Part shown: positions 16,947 to 24,502 of the stretch, piece after piece
Numbering within the stretch: position 1 is the first letter of the stretch
How the letters are laid out: the number at the start of each line of letters is the position of its first letter
Source of the DNA: Streptomyces sp. CG 926
Lineage (GTDB): Bacteria; Actinomycetota; Actinomycetes; Streptomycetales; Streptomycetaceae
Direction: 5' to 3'
Assembly (NCBI RefSeq): GCF_003148825.1
Contig: NZ_QGGZ01000009.1
Span: 186,001 to 250,000, forward strand
DNA: 64,000 nucleotides
The notes under the pieces: generated by a model
What the model saw: only the letters and a program-made list of their open reading frames with translations
The model's database searches: none
What the model was told of the DNA's origin: nothing
Translations under genes and position numbers: made by a program

Positions 16947-18032
16947 CTAGCCCAGCGGGTGCATCCAGCCGTGGGTGTCGGCGCTGTGGCCGGTCTGGAG
17001 CTCCAGCAGCGCCTTGCGCAGGCGCATGGTGACCTGGCCCGGCTCACCGTCGCCCTGGGTCCAGTTGGCGCGCTCGGACTTCACGGAGCCGACCGGGGTG
17101 ATGACGGCCGCGGTACCGCAGGCGAAGACCTCGGTGAGGGTGCCGTTCTCGTTGTCGCGCTGCCAGTCCTCGGTGGTCAGGCGGCCCTCCTCGGCGGTGT
17201 AGCCGAGGTCGCGGGCGATGGTGAGGAGAGAGTCGCGGGTGATGCCGGGAAGGAGCGAGCCGGTGAGCTCCGGGGTGACGATGCGGTCGCCGTACACGAA
17301 GTACAGGTTCATGCCGCCCATCTCCTCGATCCAACGGTGCTCGACGGCGTCGAGCCAGACCACCTGGTCGCAGCCGTGGGACGCCGCCTGGGCCTGCGCG
17401 ACCAGCGAGGCCGCGTAGTTGCCGCCGGTCTTGGCCGCGCCGGTGCCGCCCTTGACCGCGCGGACGTAGTCCTCGGAGAGCCAGACGGAGACGGGCTTGA
17501 CGCCACCGGGGAAGTACGCGCCGGCGGGCGAGGCGATGACGATGAAGAGGAACTCGTTCGCCGGGCGGACGCCGAGGCCGACCTCGGAGGCGAACATGAA
17601 GGGGCGCAGGTACAGGGAGGCCTCGCCGGAGTCCGGCACCCAGGCACGGTCCTGCTTGATCAGGGCGTCGCAGGCCTCGATGAAGAGCTCGGTCGGCAGC
17701 TCCGGCATGGCCATGCGGCGCGCGGAGGACTGGAAGCGCGCTGCGTTGGCCTCGGGGCGGAAGGTGGCCACGGTGCCGTCGGGCTGGCGGTAGGCCTTGA
17801 GGCCCTCGAAGATCGTCTGCGCGTAGTGCAGCGTCATGTTCGCCGGGTCGATCGCGAGCGGCGCGTACGGGACCAGCTCGGCATCGTGCCAGCCGCGACC
17901 CTCGGTCCACTTGATCGTCACCATGTGGTCGGTGAAGTGGCGGCCGAAGCCGGGGCTGGCCAGGATCGCCTCGCGCTCCGCATCGGACAGCGGGTTCGAG
18001 GAGGGCTTGAGCTCGATCGTGGGCGTCGTCAT
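16947..18032 (-). CDS. ilvE: Branched-chain amino acid aminotransferase
   Basis: This 361-residue fold-type IV PLP enzyme makes valine, leucine and isoleucine from their keto acids with glutamate as donor. The Schiff-base lysine is Lys201 in GAAKTGGNYAAS. Other marks are LHYAQTIFEGLKAYR, RPFMFASEVGLGV and TEVFACGTAAVITPVG. Length fits the bacterial class II BCAT. The ATG at 18032 is followed by a good match to family N-termini; the ribosome site is the weak GGACAAG. The gene follows leuB on the same strand with a strong hairpin between them, so it probably has its own promoter. Confidence 0.94.
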   Translation of the reverse strand: MTTPTIELKPSSNPLSDAEREAILASPGFGRHFTDHMVTIKWTEGRGWHDAELVPYAPLAIDPANMTLHYAQTIFEGLKAYRQPDGTVATFRPEANAARFQSSARRMAMPELPTELFIEACDALIKQDRAWVPDSGEASLYLRPFMFASEVGLGVRPANEFLFIVIASPAGAYFPGGVKPVSVWLSEDYVRAVKGGTGAAKTGGNYAASLVAQAQAASHGCDQVVWLDAVEHRWIEEMGGMNLYFVYGDRIVTPELTGSLLPGITRDSLLTIARDLGYTAEEGRLTTEDWQRDNENGTLTEVFACGTAAVITPVGSVKSERANWTQGDGEPGQVTMRLRKALLELQTGHSADTHGWMHPLG

Positions 18033-18203
18033 GAGTGCTTGTCCTTCACCGGTTGTGTATGGCGGACCGCGCTCACGGCGTACTAGGACGTCCGAGCTTC
18101 CCCGCATTCCGCGGCCTCGCGTTCGATTATCGCGCGCGAGCAGGCTTCGGAGAAGCGGGGAAAGCGGCCCAGGGGAGATGGTGGCACCCGGGGCCGCACA
18201 GGT

Positions 18204-18238
18204 GAAGCCGCCGGGTCCCATTGTGACCCGGCGGCTTC
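18204..18238 (-). terminator. Terminator after leuB
   Basis: GAAGCCGCCGGGTC (18204-18217) and GACCCGGCGGCTTC (18225-18238) form a perfect 14-bp stem with a 7-base loop. Confidence 0.8.
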
Positions 18239-18257
18239 CTGAAGTGGAACTGCCGGG

Positions 18258-19298
18258 TCAGCCGGCTACTCGAGCGGCGAGGGCATCGCCGATCGCGTCG
18301 GTGGAGCGGAAGGTTCCGTCACGCTCCGCCAGGTCGGCGGAGACCGCGTCCTCGATACGGGCGGCCTGGGCCTCGTAGCCCAGGTGACGCAGCAGGAGGG
18401 CGACGGAGAGGATCGTCGCGGTCGGGTCGGCCTTGCCGGTGCCGGCGATGTCCGGGGCCGAGCCGTGGACGGGCTCGAACATGGACGGGAAGGCGCCGGT
18501 CGGGTTGATGTTCCCGGAGGCGGCGAGGCCGATTCCGCCGGTCACGGCGGCGGCCAGGTCGGTGAGGATGTCACCGAAGAGGTTGTCCGTGACGATGACG
18601 TCGAAGCGCTCGGGCTGCGTGACGAAGAAGATCGTCGCGGCGTCGACGTGCAGGTAGTCGGTGGTGACCTCGGGGTACTCCTGGCCGACCTTGTCGAAGA
18701 TGTTCTTCCACATGTGGCCCGCGTACACGAGGACGTTGTTCTTGTGGACCAGCGTCAGCTTCTTGCGGGGGCGGGCGTTCGCCCGCTCGTACGCGTCACG
18801 CACGACCCGCTCGACGCCGTACGCGGTGTTGATGCTGACCTCGGTGGCCACCTCGGCGGGGGTGCCGGTGCGCAGGCTGCCGCCGTTGCCGGTGTACGGA
18901 CCCTCGGTGCCCTCGCGGACCACGACGAAGTCGATCTCCGGGCGGCCGGCGAGCGGGGTGGCCGTGTTCGGGAACAGCTTCGACGGGCGCAGGTTGATGA
19001 AGTGGTCGAAGGCGAAGCGGAGCTTGAGCAGCAGACCGCGCTCCAGCACGCCGGACGGGACCGACGGGTCACCGATGGCGCCGAGCAGGATCGCGTCGTG
19101 GTGCTTGAGCTCTTCGAGCTCCGCCTCCGGGAGGGTCTCACCGGTGCGGTGCCAGCGCTGGGCCCCGAGATCGTATTGCTTGGTCTCCAGCTTCACATCC
19201 TGGGGCAGGACCGCGGTAAGGACCTTGAGTCCCTGAGCCACGACTTCCTGGCCGATGCCATCACCGGGGATCACTGCGAGATTGATGCTGGTCGACAT
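18258..19298 (-). CDS. leuB: 3-isopropylmalate dehydrogenase
   Basis: This 346-residue NAD-dependent beta-decarboxylating dehydrogenase converts 3-isopropylmalate to 2-ketoisocaproate in leucine synthesis. Motifs include IPGDGIGQEVV at the start, FVVVREGTEGPYTG, KNNVLVYAGHMWKN and the metal-binding DNLFGDILTDLAA. The nucleotide-binding end reads EPVHGSAPDIAGTGKADPTA. It is of the shorter actinobacterial type. The ATG at 19298 directly precedes the conserved MSTSINLAVIPGDG start. The 42-residue small gene lies 100 bases upstream on the same strand. Confidence 0.95.
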   Translation of the reverse strand: MSTSINLAVIPGDGIGQEVVAQGLKVLTAVLPQDVKLETKQYDLGAQRWHRTGETLPEAELEELKHHDAILLGAIGDPSVPSGVLERGLLLKLRFAFDHFINLRPSKLFPNTATPLAGRPEIDFVVVREGTEGPYTGNGGSLRTGTPAEVATEVSINTAYGVERVVRDAYERANARPRKKLTLVHKNNVLVYAGHMWKNIFDKVGQEYPEVTTDYLHVDAATIFFVTQPERFDVIVTDNLFGDILTDLAAAVTGGIGLAASGNINPTGAFPSMFEPVHGSAPDIAGTGKADPTATILSVALLLRHLGYEAQAARIEDAVSADLAERDGTFRSTDAIGDALAARVAG

Positions 19299-19398
19299 GA
19301 CGGAACCGTACTCCGTGTCCCAGCCCTCAGACATTCTGCGTCCACCATGTGGACGTATGCGGGTCCATGTGGACGCAGAACATCTCGGGCGGCGCAGG

Positions 19399-19527
19399 TC
19401 AGTGTCCGGTCGACCCGCCGTTGTCACGGCGGTCGAGGGCGCGCTGCAGAGCGGCGGCGGCGTTCTTGCGGTCGTCGGCCGAGGCGGAGCTGTGGCGGAC
19501 GCGGCGGGTGGCGGTGGAAGCGGTCAT
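19399..19527 (-). CDS. Small basic protein, 42 residues
   Basis: A short ORF encodes MTASTATRRVRHSSASADDR followed by an Ala-rich helix (KNAAAALQRALDRRDNGG) and ends GSTGH. It has AAGGAG ten bases before the ATG and strong third-position GC, so it is very likely translated. The sequence looks like a small conserved Streptomyces protein located beside leuB, and I know no function for it. The high Arg and Ala content suggests nucleic-acid or partner-protein binding, but this is only inference. Confidence 0.65.
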   Translation of the reverse strand: MTASTATRRVRHSSASADDRKNAAAALQRALDRRDNGGSTGH

Positions 19528-19787
19528 GGTGATCGACTCCTTGAGATCACGGCGTGGCGGGGCCACGGATGAGGGGTTCCTTCAAGGCGCCGGAAGAGGC
19601 GGGGAGCGATGCGCCGCAGGGGTTGCCTGCCAGGGGCGCGCGCTCTCGACCGCCATTCGCCTGATCGGCGAGACGTTCGGCTTCTACAAAGCTAGGGCAG
19701 GTCCCGTTGTATGTCTCGGCAATTACTCGGGCTTCCTACTATCTGAGACGCGCGGCCCCCCGAAAAGCCCCGCCTCGTGGGTCCGTT

Positions 19788-20065
19788 TCAGCCCCTGTCG
19801 GAGCGAAATTCCCTGATCAGAGCCCATATGGCGAAAGTCGAGGCAGATTCCGCGGTAGTGACGTATCCCACCTGTCTCAGCGGCCCCGTTCGGCCCAGAT
19901 CGGCGATGTCCACCGCCTCGGTCGTCTCCTTCAGGGGCGGCTCGGGCGTGATCGCCGTACCGAGCCCGCAGCCGACCGTCGTCAGCGCCGCCGCGTCGCC
20001 GTCCGCCGTGACCGTCGCCTGCGGGATCCGGTCCTGGGCGCGCACCAGGAGCGGGCGGCGGAGCC
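19788..20065 (-). pseudogene. LysR-type regulator, C-terminal remnant
   Basis: The minus-strand frame ending in TGA at 19788 reads like the last 90 or so residues of a LysR substrate-binding domain: a PQATVTADGDAA segment, VGCGLGTAITPEPPL, and a VGYVTTAES...ALIREFRS end. The helix-turn-helix and the first half of the effector domain are missing upstream, and no start codon or ribosome site precedes the conserved part. It is divergent from a similarly cut oxidoreductase remnant. The family assignment is by eye. Confidence 0.5.
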
Positions 20066-20221
20066 GCGGATCTCGTCCCGGTCCATGAGCGGCGGTCCCC
20101 TCGGGTCCGCGTGACCGACGGGTGACCGACCGGGTGACCAGCCGTACGCCTCCCGCGCGAGCACCCCGCTTCCCGGCACCTCTTCGAGGCCGTGGACAAG
20201 TCCCGTCGCCGGGAAGGGGTA

Positions 20222-20404
20222 TTGGTTCGCAATCACACCAATCACCAGGAGGAGTTGGAGGACTTCCCGGTCCCTCATCCGCGCAGCGGTCGGATCGGCG
20301 CCGGCACCACTGTTGTCCAGGGCTTCGACCGGACGGTGGAGGCCTTCCTGGGTATGCTCCGCGGGGACGATCCGGGCAGGATGCCCGTCCGGATCGGCGC
20401 CTGA
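20222..20404 (+). pseudogene. NADP-dependent oxidoreductase, C-terminal remnant
   Basis: About 60 codons match the end of medium-chain NADP-dependent oxidoreductases (curcumin reductase type): QEELEDF, then RSGRIGAGTTVVQGFDRTVE and AFLGMLRGDDPGRMPVRIG before TGA at 20402. The cofactor-binding and catalytic parts are absent. The only available start codons give a peptide without a ribosome site. It points away from the LysR remnant, as expected for a regulator-target pair that lost its shared middle. Confidence 0.55.
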
Positions 20405-20420
20405 TTCCGGCCACCCTTAT

Positions 20421-20442
20421 GTTCACCGATTTCTTACCGCAC
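20421..20442 (+). promoter_or_regulatory. Probable PHO box
   Basis: Two 11-base units, GTTCACCGATT and TCTTACCGCAC, follow the direct-repeat pattern bound by PhoP in Streptomyces (first unit GTTCACC is a near-perfect match). It lies 80 bases before the phospholipase C start, where it would cover a -35 region; TAGACC at 20448 could be the -10. Confidence 0.6.
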
Positions 20443-20523
20443 GGATGTAGACCTTTGACCCCGGCGCCGCCACTCTTTCCGTCGATGTGCCGACGGGGCA
20501 CTTGAGTTGGAGGCGAGAGGCCA

Positions 20524-22554
20524 GTGACACCGATCAGCCGCAGAGGTTTCGTGGGAATCGGCGCCGGGCTCGTGGCGGGCGCCACCCTGCCCGCCGTCAC
20601 ACCCACGACGGCGGCCGCGGCGGCCGCGACCGGCACCATCACCGATGTGAAGCACGTGGTGATCCTGATGCAGGAGAACCGCAGCTTCGACCACTACTTC
20701 GGCAGGCTGAAGGGCGTCCGCGGGTTCGGCGACCGCGCCGCCGGCAACATCCCGGGGGGCTGGGGCATGTTCAACCAGCCCAACTGGGTCGGCCGCCAGT
20801 ACCCGTGGAAGCTGTCGGCCACCCCGCCGGCGGGTGGCGTGGACAGCGAGACCCTGGCGCAGTGCACCGGCGACCTCCCGCACAGCTGGACCTCGCAGCA
20901 CGCCGCCTGGAACAAGGGCCGGATGGACAGCTGGGTCACCGGCGTCGGCAACGCCCGTACCCTCGGCCACCTGGACCGGGGGGACATCCCCTTCCACTAC
21001 GCCCTCGCCGACACCTACACGGTCTGCGACGCGTACTTCTGCTCCGCCCTCAGCGCGACCGGCCCGAACCGCACCTTCCTGTGGAGCGGCAAGATCGACG
21101 CCACCAGCAAGGACGGCGGCGAGGAGTCCGGGCTGACCTGGGAGACGTACGCGGAGGCCCTCCAGCGGGCCGGCGTGAGCTGGAAGGTCTACCAGAACGC
21201 CCAGGACAACTACGGGGACAACGGGCTCGCCTACTTCAAGCGGTTCACCGACGCCGGCCCCGGCGATCCGCTGTGGGACCGGGGCATGGGCTCGGTCCCC
21301 AAGGTCACCGGCTCCACCCCGGACGACATCGCGGCCGCGATCCGCGCCGACGTGGTGGCGGGCACGCTCCCCCAGGTGTCCTGGGTCGTGGCGAGCGAGG
21401 CCTTCTCGGAGCACCCGTACGCCCCGCCCGGCGACGGCGCCCACTTCGTGGACCTGGTGCACCGCGCCCTGGCCGCCGACCCCGAGGTGTTCGACTCCAC
21501 GGTGCTCTTCCTCAACTACGACGAGAACGACGGGTTCTTCGACCACGTGCCGCCGCCGGTCGCCCCGCCCGGCACCCCCGGCGAGTACCTCGACGGCCTC
21601 CCCATCGGCCTCGGCTTCCGCGTCCCGATGATCGTGATGTCCCCTTGGACCCGGGGTGGCTGGGTGAGCTCGGAGGTCTTCGACCACACCTCGGTGCTGC
21701 GGTTCATGGAGAAGTGGACCGCAGCCCTCGGCACCCCCGCCACCTGCCCGAACATCAGCGACTGGCGCCGCAAGGTGGTCGGCGACCTGACCGGTGTCTT
21801 CGACTTCGCACACCCGGTCCACGGGTACCCCGCGGGTCTGCCCTCCACCGCCAAGGTGATCGGCCAGGCGACCTGCGCCCCGCTCCCCAACCCGGCGCCG
21901 CAGGACAACGCCCTCCCGGCGCAGGAGCCCGGCACCCGCCCCGCGCGGGCCCTGCCGTACCAGGTGAACGGCAATCTGGACCGCTTCGAATTCGGGCCGG
22001 CCGGTCAGATCACGGCCTGGTTCTCGATGACCAACCAGGGGGCCCAGGCGAAGCGGGCGGCGCACTTCTCGATCCACCCGCACCAGCACCGGGACACGAC
22101 GCCCTGGCAGTACACGGTCGACCCGGGTGGTACCGCCGGCGACTACTTCCACATCGGCCTGGGGTACGGCTCGGGCAAGTACGACATCTCGATGCACGGG
22201 CCGAACCGCTTCCTGCGCCGTTTCATCGGCGACGCGTCGAAGCCGGGCAAGGACATCGAGGTGGCGGCCCGCTTCGCGGTCGAGCCCGGCACCGGCAAGC
22301 CGGCGGTCTACTTCAAGATGAAGAACTCCTCCGGCTCCCCCGTCACCTTCACCATCCGCTCGAACGCCTACCGCACGGACGGCCCGTGGACGTACACGGT
22401 CCCGGCGAACTCCGCGCGTGAGGACTACTTCAACGCCGTCGCCTACAGCAAGGGTTGGTACGACTTCACGATCCTCGGCGACTGCGACGGCACCTGGTCG
22501 CGCCGCTACACGGGCCACATCGAAACGGGCGCGGCCAGTATCTCGGGCTCCTAG
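20524..22554 (+). CDS. plcC: Secreted phospholipase C (phosphocholine-specific type)
   Basis: This 676-residue exported phosphodiesterase of the phosphoesterase (plcC/AcpA-like) family cleaves phospholipid head groups. A Tat signal peptide is clear: SRRGFVGIGAG at 5-15, a hydrophobic stretch, and an Ala-rich cleavage area near 30-36. The catalytic metal/nucleophile block is MQENRSFDHYFG (about 49-60), with LNYDENDGFFDHVPPP further on. Two C-terminal beta domains (about 480-675) match the DUF756 repeats of non-haemolytic PLCs. The GTG at 20524 follows GGAGG. A PHO box upstream suggests induction by phosphate starvation. Confidence 0.88.
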   Translation: MTPISRRGFVGIGAGLVAGATLPAVTPTTAAAAAATGTITDVKHVVILMQENRSFDHYFGRLKGVRGFGDRAAGNIPGGWGMFNQPNWVGRQYPWKLSATPPAGGVDSETLAQCTGDLPHSWTSQHAAWNKGRMDSWVTGVGNARTLGHLDRGDIPFHYALADTYTVCDAYFCSALSATGPNRTFLWSGKIDATSKDGGEESGLTWETYAEALQRAGVSWKVYQNAQDNYGDNGLAYFKRFTDAGPGDPLWDRGMGSVPKVTGSTPDDIAAAIRADVVAGTLPQVSWVVASEAFSEHPYAPPGDGAHFVDLVHRALAADPEVFDSTVLFLNYDENDGFFDHVPPPVAPPGTPGEYLDGLPIGLGFRVPMIVMSPWTRGGWVSSEVFDHTSVLRFMEKWTAALGTPATCPNISDWRRKVVGDLTGVFDFAHPVHGYPAGLPSTAKVIGQATCAPLPNPAPQDNALPAQEPGTRPARALPYQVNGNLDRFEFGPAGQITAWFSMTNQGAQAKRAAHFSIHPHQHRDTTPWQYTVDPGGTAGDYFHIGLGYGSGKYDISMHGPNRFLRRFIGDASKPGKDIEVAARFAVEPGTGKPAVYFKMKNSSGSPVTFTIRSNAYRTDGPWTYTVPANSAREDYFNAVAYSKGWYDFTILGDCDGTWSRRYTGHIETGAASISGS

Positions 22555-22582
22555 GCCGTCCTGATCCGAAAGACGCGCCTAG
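22551..22582. terminator. Compact bidirectional terminator between converging genes
   Basis: CTAGGCCGTC (22551-22560) pairs with GACG-C-GCCTAG (22572-22582) with one bulged base. The stem spans the stop codons of both genes. The loop side TGATCCGAAAGA resembles the terminal repeat of the element at 53.7 kb. Confidence 0.65.
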
Positions 22583-23118
22583 AGCACGTCCCCGTCCCGC
22601 CAGTCGAAGTCGAGCCGCCCGGCCGGGTCCAGCCGGATCCCGCCGGGCGGTGCCCACACGTACGTCGACCCCTCCTCCTGCGGGAGCGGGACGGGCCCCG
22701 CCGGCGAGAGGGCGCCGATCCGCCCGCCCCACACCTGCCAGCCGCGGCCCAGGTACAGCCCCGCCCCGTCCCGCGACGCCGACAGCGCCCCGAGCACGTA
22801 CGCCCGGCCGATGACCTGCTCCAGCCGGGCCATGACCTGCCCGCCGAGGCCGCGACGCCGCGCGTCGGCCCGTACGGCCACGGCCTCGACGTACCCGGTG
22901 CGCAGGGCCCTCCCCCGGTGCACGACGCGCCGCATGACGACGCTGCCGTGCGCGACGAGGTCGCCGCCCGCGTCCCGGACCAGCACGTGCATCCCGCCGA
23001 GGGCGTGCTCGAAGTCCTCGTCGGCGAAGTCACCGTCGAAGGCCCCGTCGAGCAGGGTCCGGATCTCGCGGAGCTCCGTACCGGTCAGCTCCGCCGTGTG
23101 CCGTACGAGGTTCTCCAT
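22579..23118 (-). CDS. Aminoglycoside 2'-N-acetyltransferase-like protein (AAC(2')-I family)
   Basis: This 179-residue GNAT enzyme resembles mycobacterial AAC(2')-I proteins throughout: GAFDGDFADEDFEHALGGMH, then RGRALRTGYVEAVAVRADAR, GALSAS, LYLGRGWQVW and a LDFDWRDGDVL end. Acetyl-CoA binding is provided by the VAVRADARRRGLGGQV loop. Family members acetylate the 2'-amino group of aminoglycosides such as gentamicin or tobramycin, and chromosomal copies may have a housekeeping role. Whether this one gives resistance cannot be told. The ATG at 23118 fits the family start. Confidence 0.82.
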   Translation of the reverse strand: MENLVRHTAELTGTELREIRTLLDGAFDGDFADEDFEHALGGMHVLVRDAGGDLVAHGSVVMRRVVHRGRALRTGYVEAVAVRADARRRGLGGQVMARLEQVIGRAYVLGALSASRDGAGLYLGRGWQVWGGRIGALSPAGPVPLPQEEGSTYVWAPPGGIRLDPAGRLDFDWRDGDVL

Positions 23119-23553
23119 GGGGCGACCGTACCAACGCGCGTCGGCGGCCCCGGTGGGGCCGGGAAAGGCCGGAAACAGCCGAGGGGTTCGAAACCCGGAG
23201 AGCCGCGGGACCGGGCCGCCCGTGTCCCCCGTGGCCGTACCCGGGCGGGCGGACACCGGGCCGGCGGGCGGATGCGGGCCCGGTGGTCCACCGCGGCCGC
23301 GGCCTCGCCGCCCAGCCCGCCGAAGGGACGTACGGCCGGTGGGGGCGGGGTGGTCCACCCGTGCCCGGCGGCCCCGGGCGGGCCCCCGAGCGGATCCGCC
23401 GGGGCCGAGGTCACACCGGTGGAGGAGGCCGCCGCGCCCGAGGAATCGACCGGTGATCACCGCCTCCGAAAACGCCCGGGTCCTCCCATACCGGGCGAGA
23501 GATTCGTGTACCGCCCTGGCGGCGGGTCGCACGGCGGCGTGAGGATCTGCTCC
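23119..23553. other. 435-base intergenic region
   Basis: This stretch separates two divergent genes. It is very GC-rich with short GGTGGTCCACC-type palindromes (near 23282 and 23348), but I find no convincing ORF, RNA gene, promoter box or repeat. Confidence 0.5.
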
Positions 23554-24291
23554 ATGTCGCCTGAGACCACACCCGAGACCGCCTCCGGGACCGCTCCTGG
23601 GACCGGGCGGTGGACGCCCACCCACGGCGATCCCTACCGCCCGGTCGCCTACCGTCCCGAACGGATGCCGCACCAGGAATCCCTCGCGCACGCCGCCGGG
23701 TTGCGGGCCCGGATGGAGGAGCGGCGGACCGTACGCCACTTCTCCCCCGACCCGGTGCCCGAACAGGTGGTCCGGGACGCCATCGCCTGCGCCGCGACCG
23801 CCCCTTCCGGGGCGCACCAACAGCCGTGGACCTTCGTCCTGGTCAAGGACCCGGCCGTACGGCAGCAGATCCGGGCCGCCGCCGAGCAGGAGGAGCAACT
23901 GTCCTACGACGGCCGGCTGGGCGACGAATGGCTCGCCGCCCTGCGCCCCATCGGCACGGACGCGGTGAAGACCCACCTCACGGACGCCCCGGCGCTGATC
24001 GTGGTCTTCCAGCAGCGCTACTGGCTCGGCCCGGACGGCACGAAACGCAAGCACTACTACGTCGACGAGTCGGTCGGCATCGCGGTGGGCATGCTCCTGT
24101 CCGCCCTCCACCTGTCGGGCCTGGCGGCGCTGATCCACACCCCCAGCCCCATGCGTTTCCTCAGCCACGTCCTGGACCGCCCGGAGAACGAGAAGGCCTT
24201 CGCGGTCGTCCCGGTGGGCTACCCGGCGGACGACTGCGAGGTCCCGGACCTCCTGCGCAAGTCCCTGGACCAGGTCATGGTCGAGGTGTGA
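23554..24291 (+). CDS. Nitroreductase family flavoprotein
   Basis: This 245-residue FMN-dependent nitroreductase is of the iodotyrosine-deiodinase-like branch. After a Thr/Pro-rich lead of about 40 residues come the FMN phosphate-binding RRTVRHFSPDPVPEQVV, then ATAPSGAHQQPWTFVLV, and the C-terminal NEKAFAVVPVGYPADDCEVP. The insert around QQRYWLGPDGTKRKHYYVDE (about 153-172) matches the active-site lid of this branch. The substrate is unknown. The ATG at 23554 has GAGG nine bases upstream; a GTG five codons earlier is possible. Its 3' end overlaps the convergent small gene by 17 bases. Confidence 0.85.
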   Translation: MSPETTPETASGTAPGTGRWTPTHGDPYRPVAYRPERMPHQESLAHAAGLRARMEERRTVRHFSPDPVPEQVVRDAIACAATAPSGAHQQPWTFVLVKDPAVRQQIRAAAEQEEQLSYDGRLGDEWLAALRPIGTDAVKTHLTDAPALIVVFQQRYWLGPDGTKRKHYYVDESVGIAVGMLLSALHLSGLAALIHTPSPMRFLSHVLDRPENEKAFAVVPVGYPADDCEVPDLLRKSLDQVMVEV

Positions 24292-24502
24292 GCGTCTCGC
24301 CGCCGGGCGGCTCCGGGACCTGCCCCGGAGCCTCGGCGGCCGGTCCGCCCCCGAGGGCCTCGGCGAGCCGCATCCCGATCCGCACCCGGTCCTGCGGGGT
24401 GCCGGCGTCCATGGCGGCCCGCACCTGCCGCAGGATCAGCCAGTCCCGGACCACTTTCGCGACGCCGAGCACGGCCGCCGTCACCATCACCGCGGTCAGC
24501 AT
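24275..24502 (-). CDS. Small hypothetical protein with one membrane segment
   Basis: This 75-residue ORF has a hydrophobic N-terminus (MLTAVMVTAAVLGVAKVV), a basic amphipathic middle (RDWLILRQVRAAMDAGTPQD) and a Pro-rich tail. I do not recognise it. Its start codon overlaps the stop of the upstream gene (TGATG arrangement), which implies coupled translation. It runs 17 bases into the end of the convergent nitroreductase gene, so its last residues could be poorly conserved. Confidence 0.6.
   Translation of the reverse strand: MLTAVMVTAAVLGVAKVVRDWLILRQVRAAMDAGTPQDRVRIGMRLAEALGGGPAAEAPGQVPEPPGGETLTPRP

Noticed and set aside
23085..23414. A 109-codon minus-strand frame in the acetyltransferase/nitroreductase gap
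   Set aside because: It is a Pro/Arg/Gly-rich composition artefact overlapping the acetyltransferase start, with no ribosome site.
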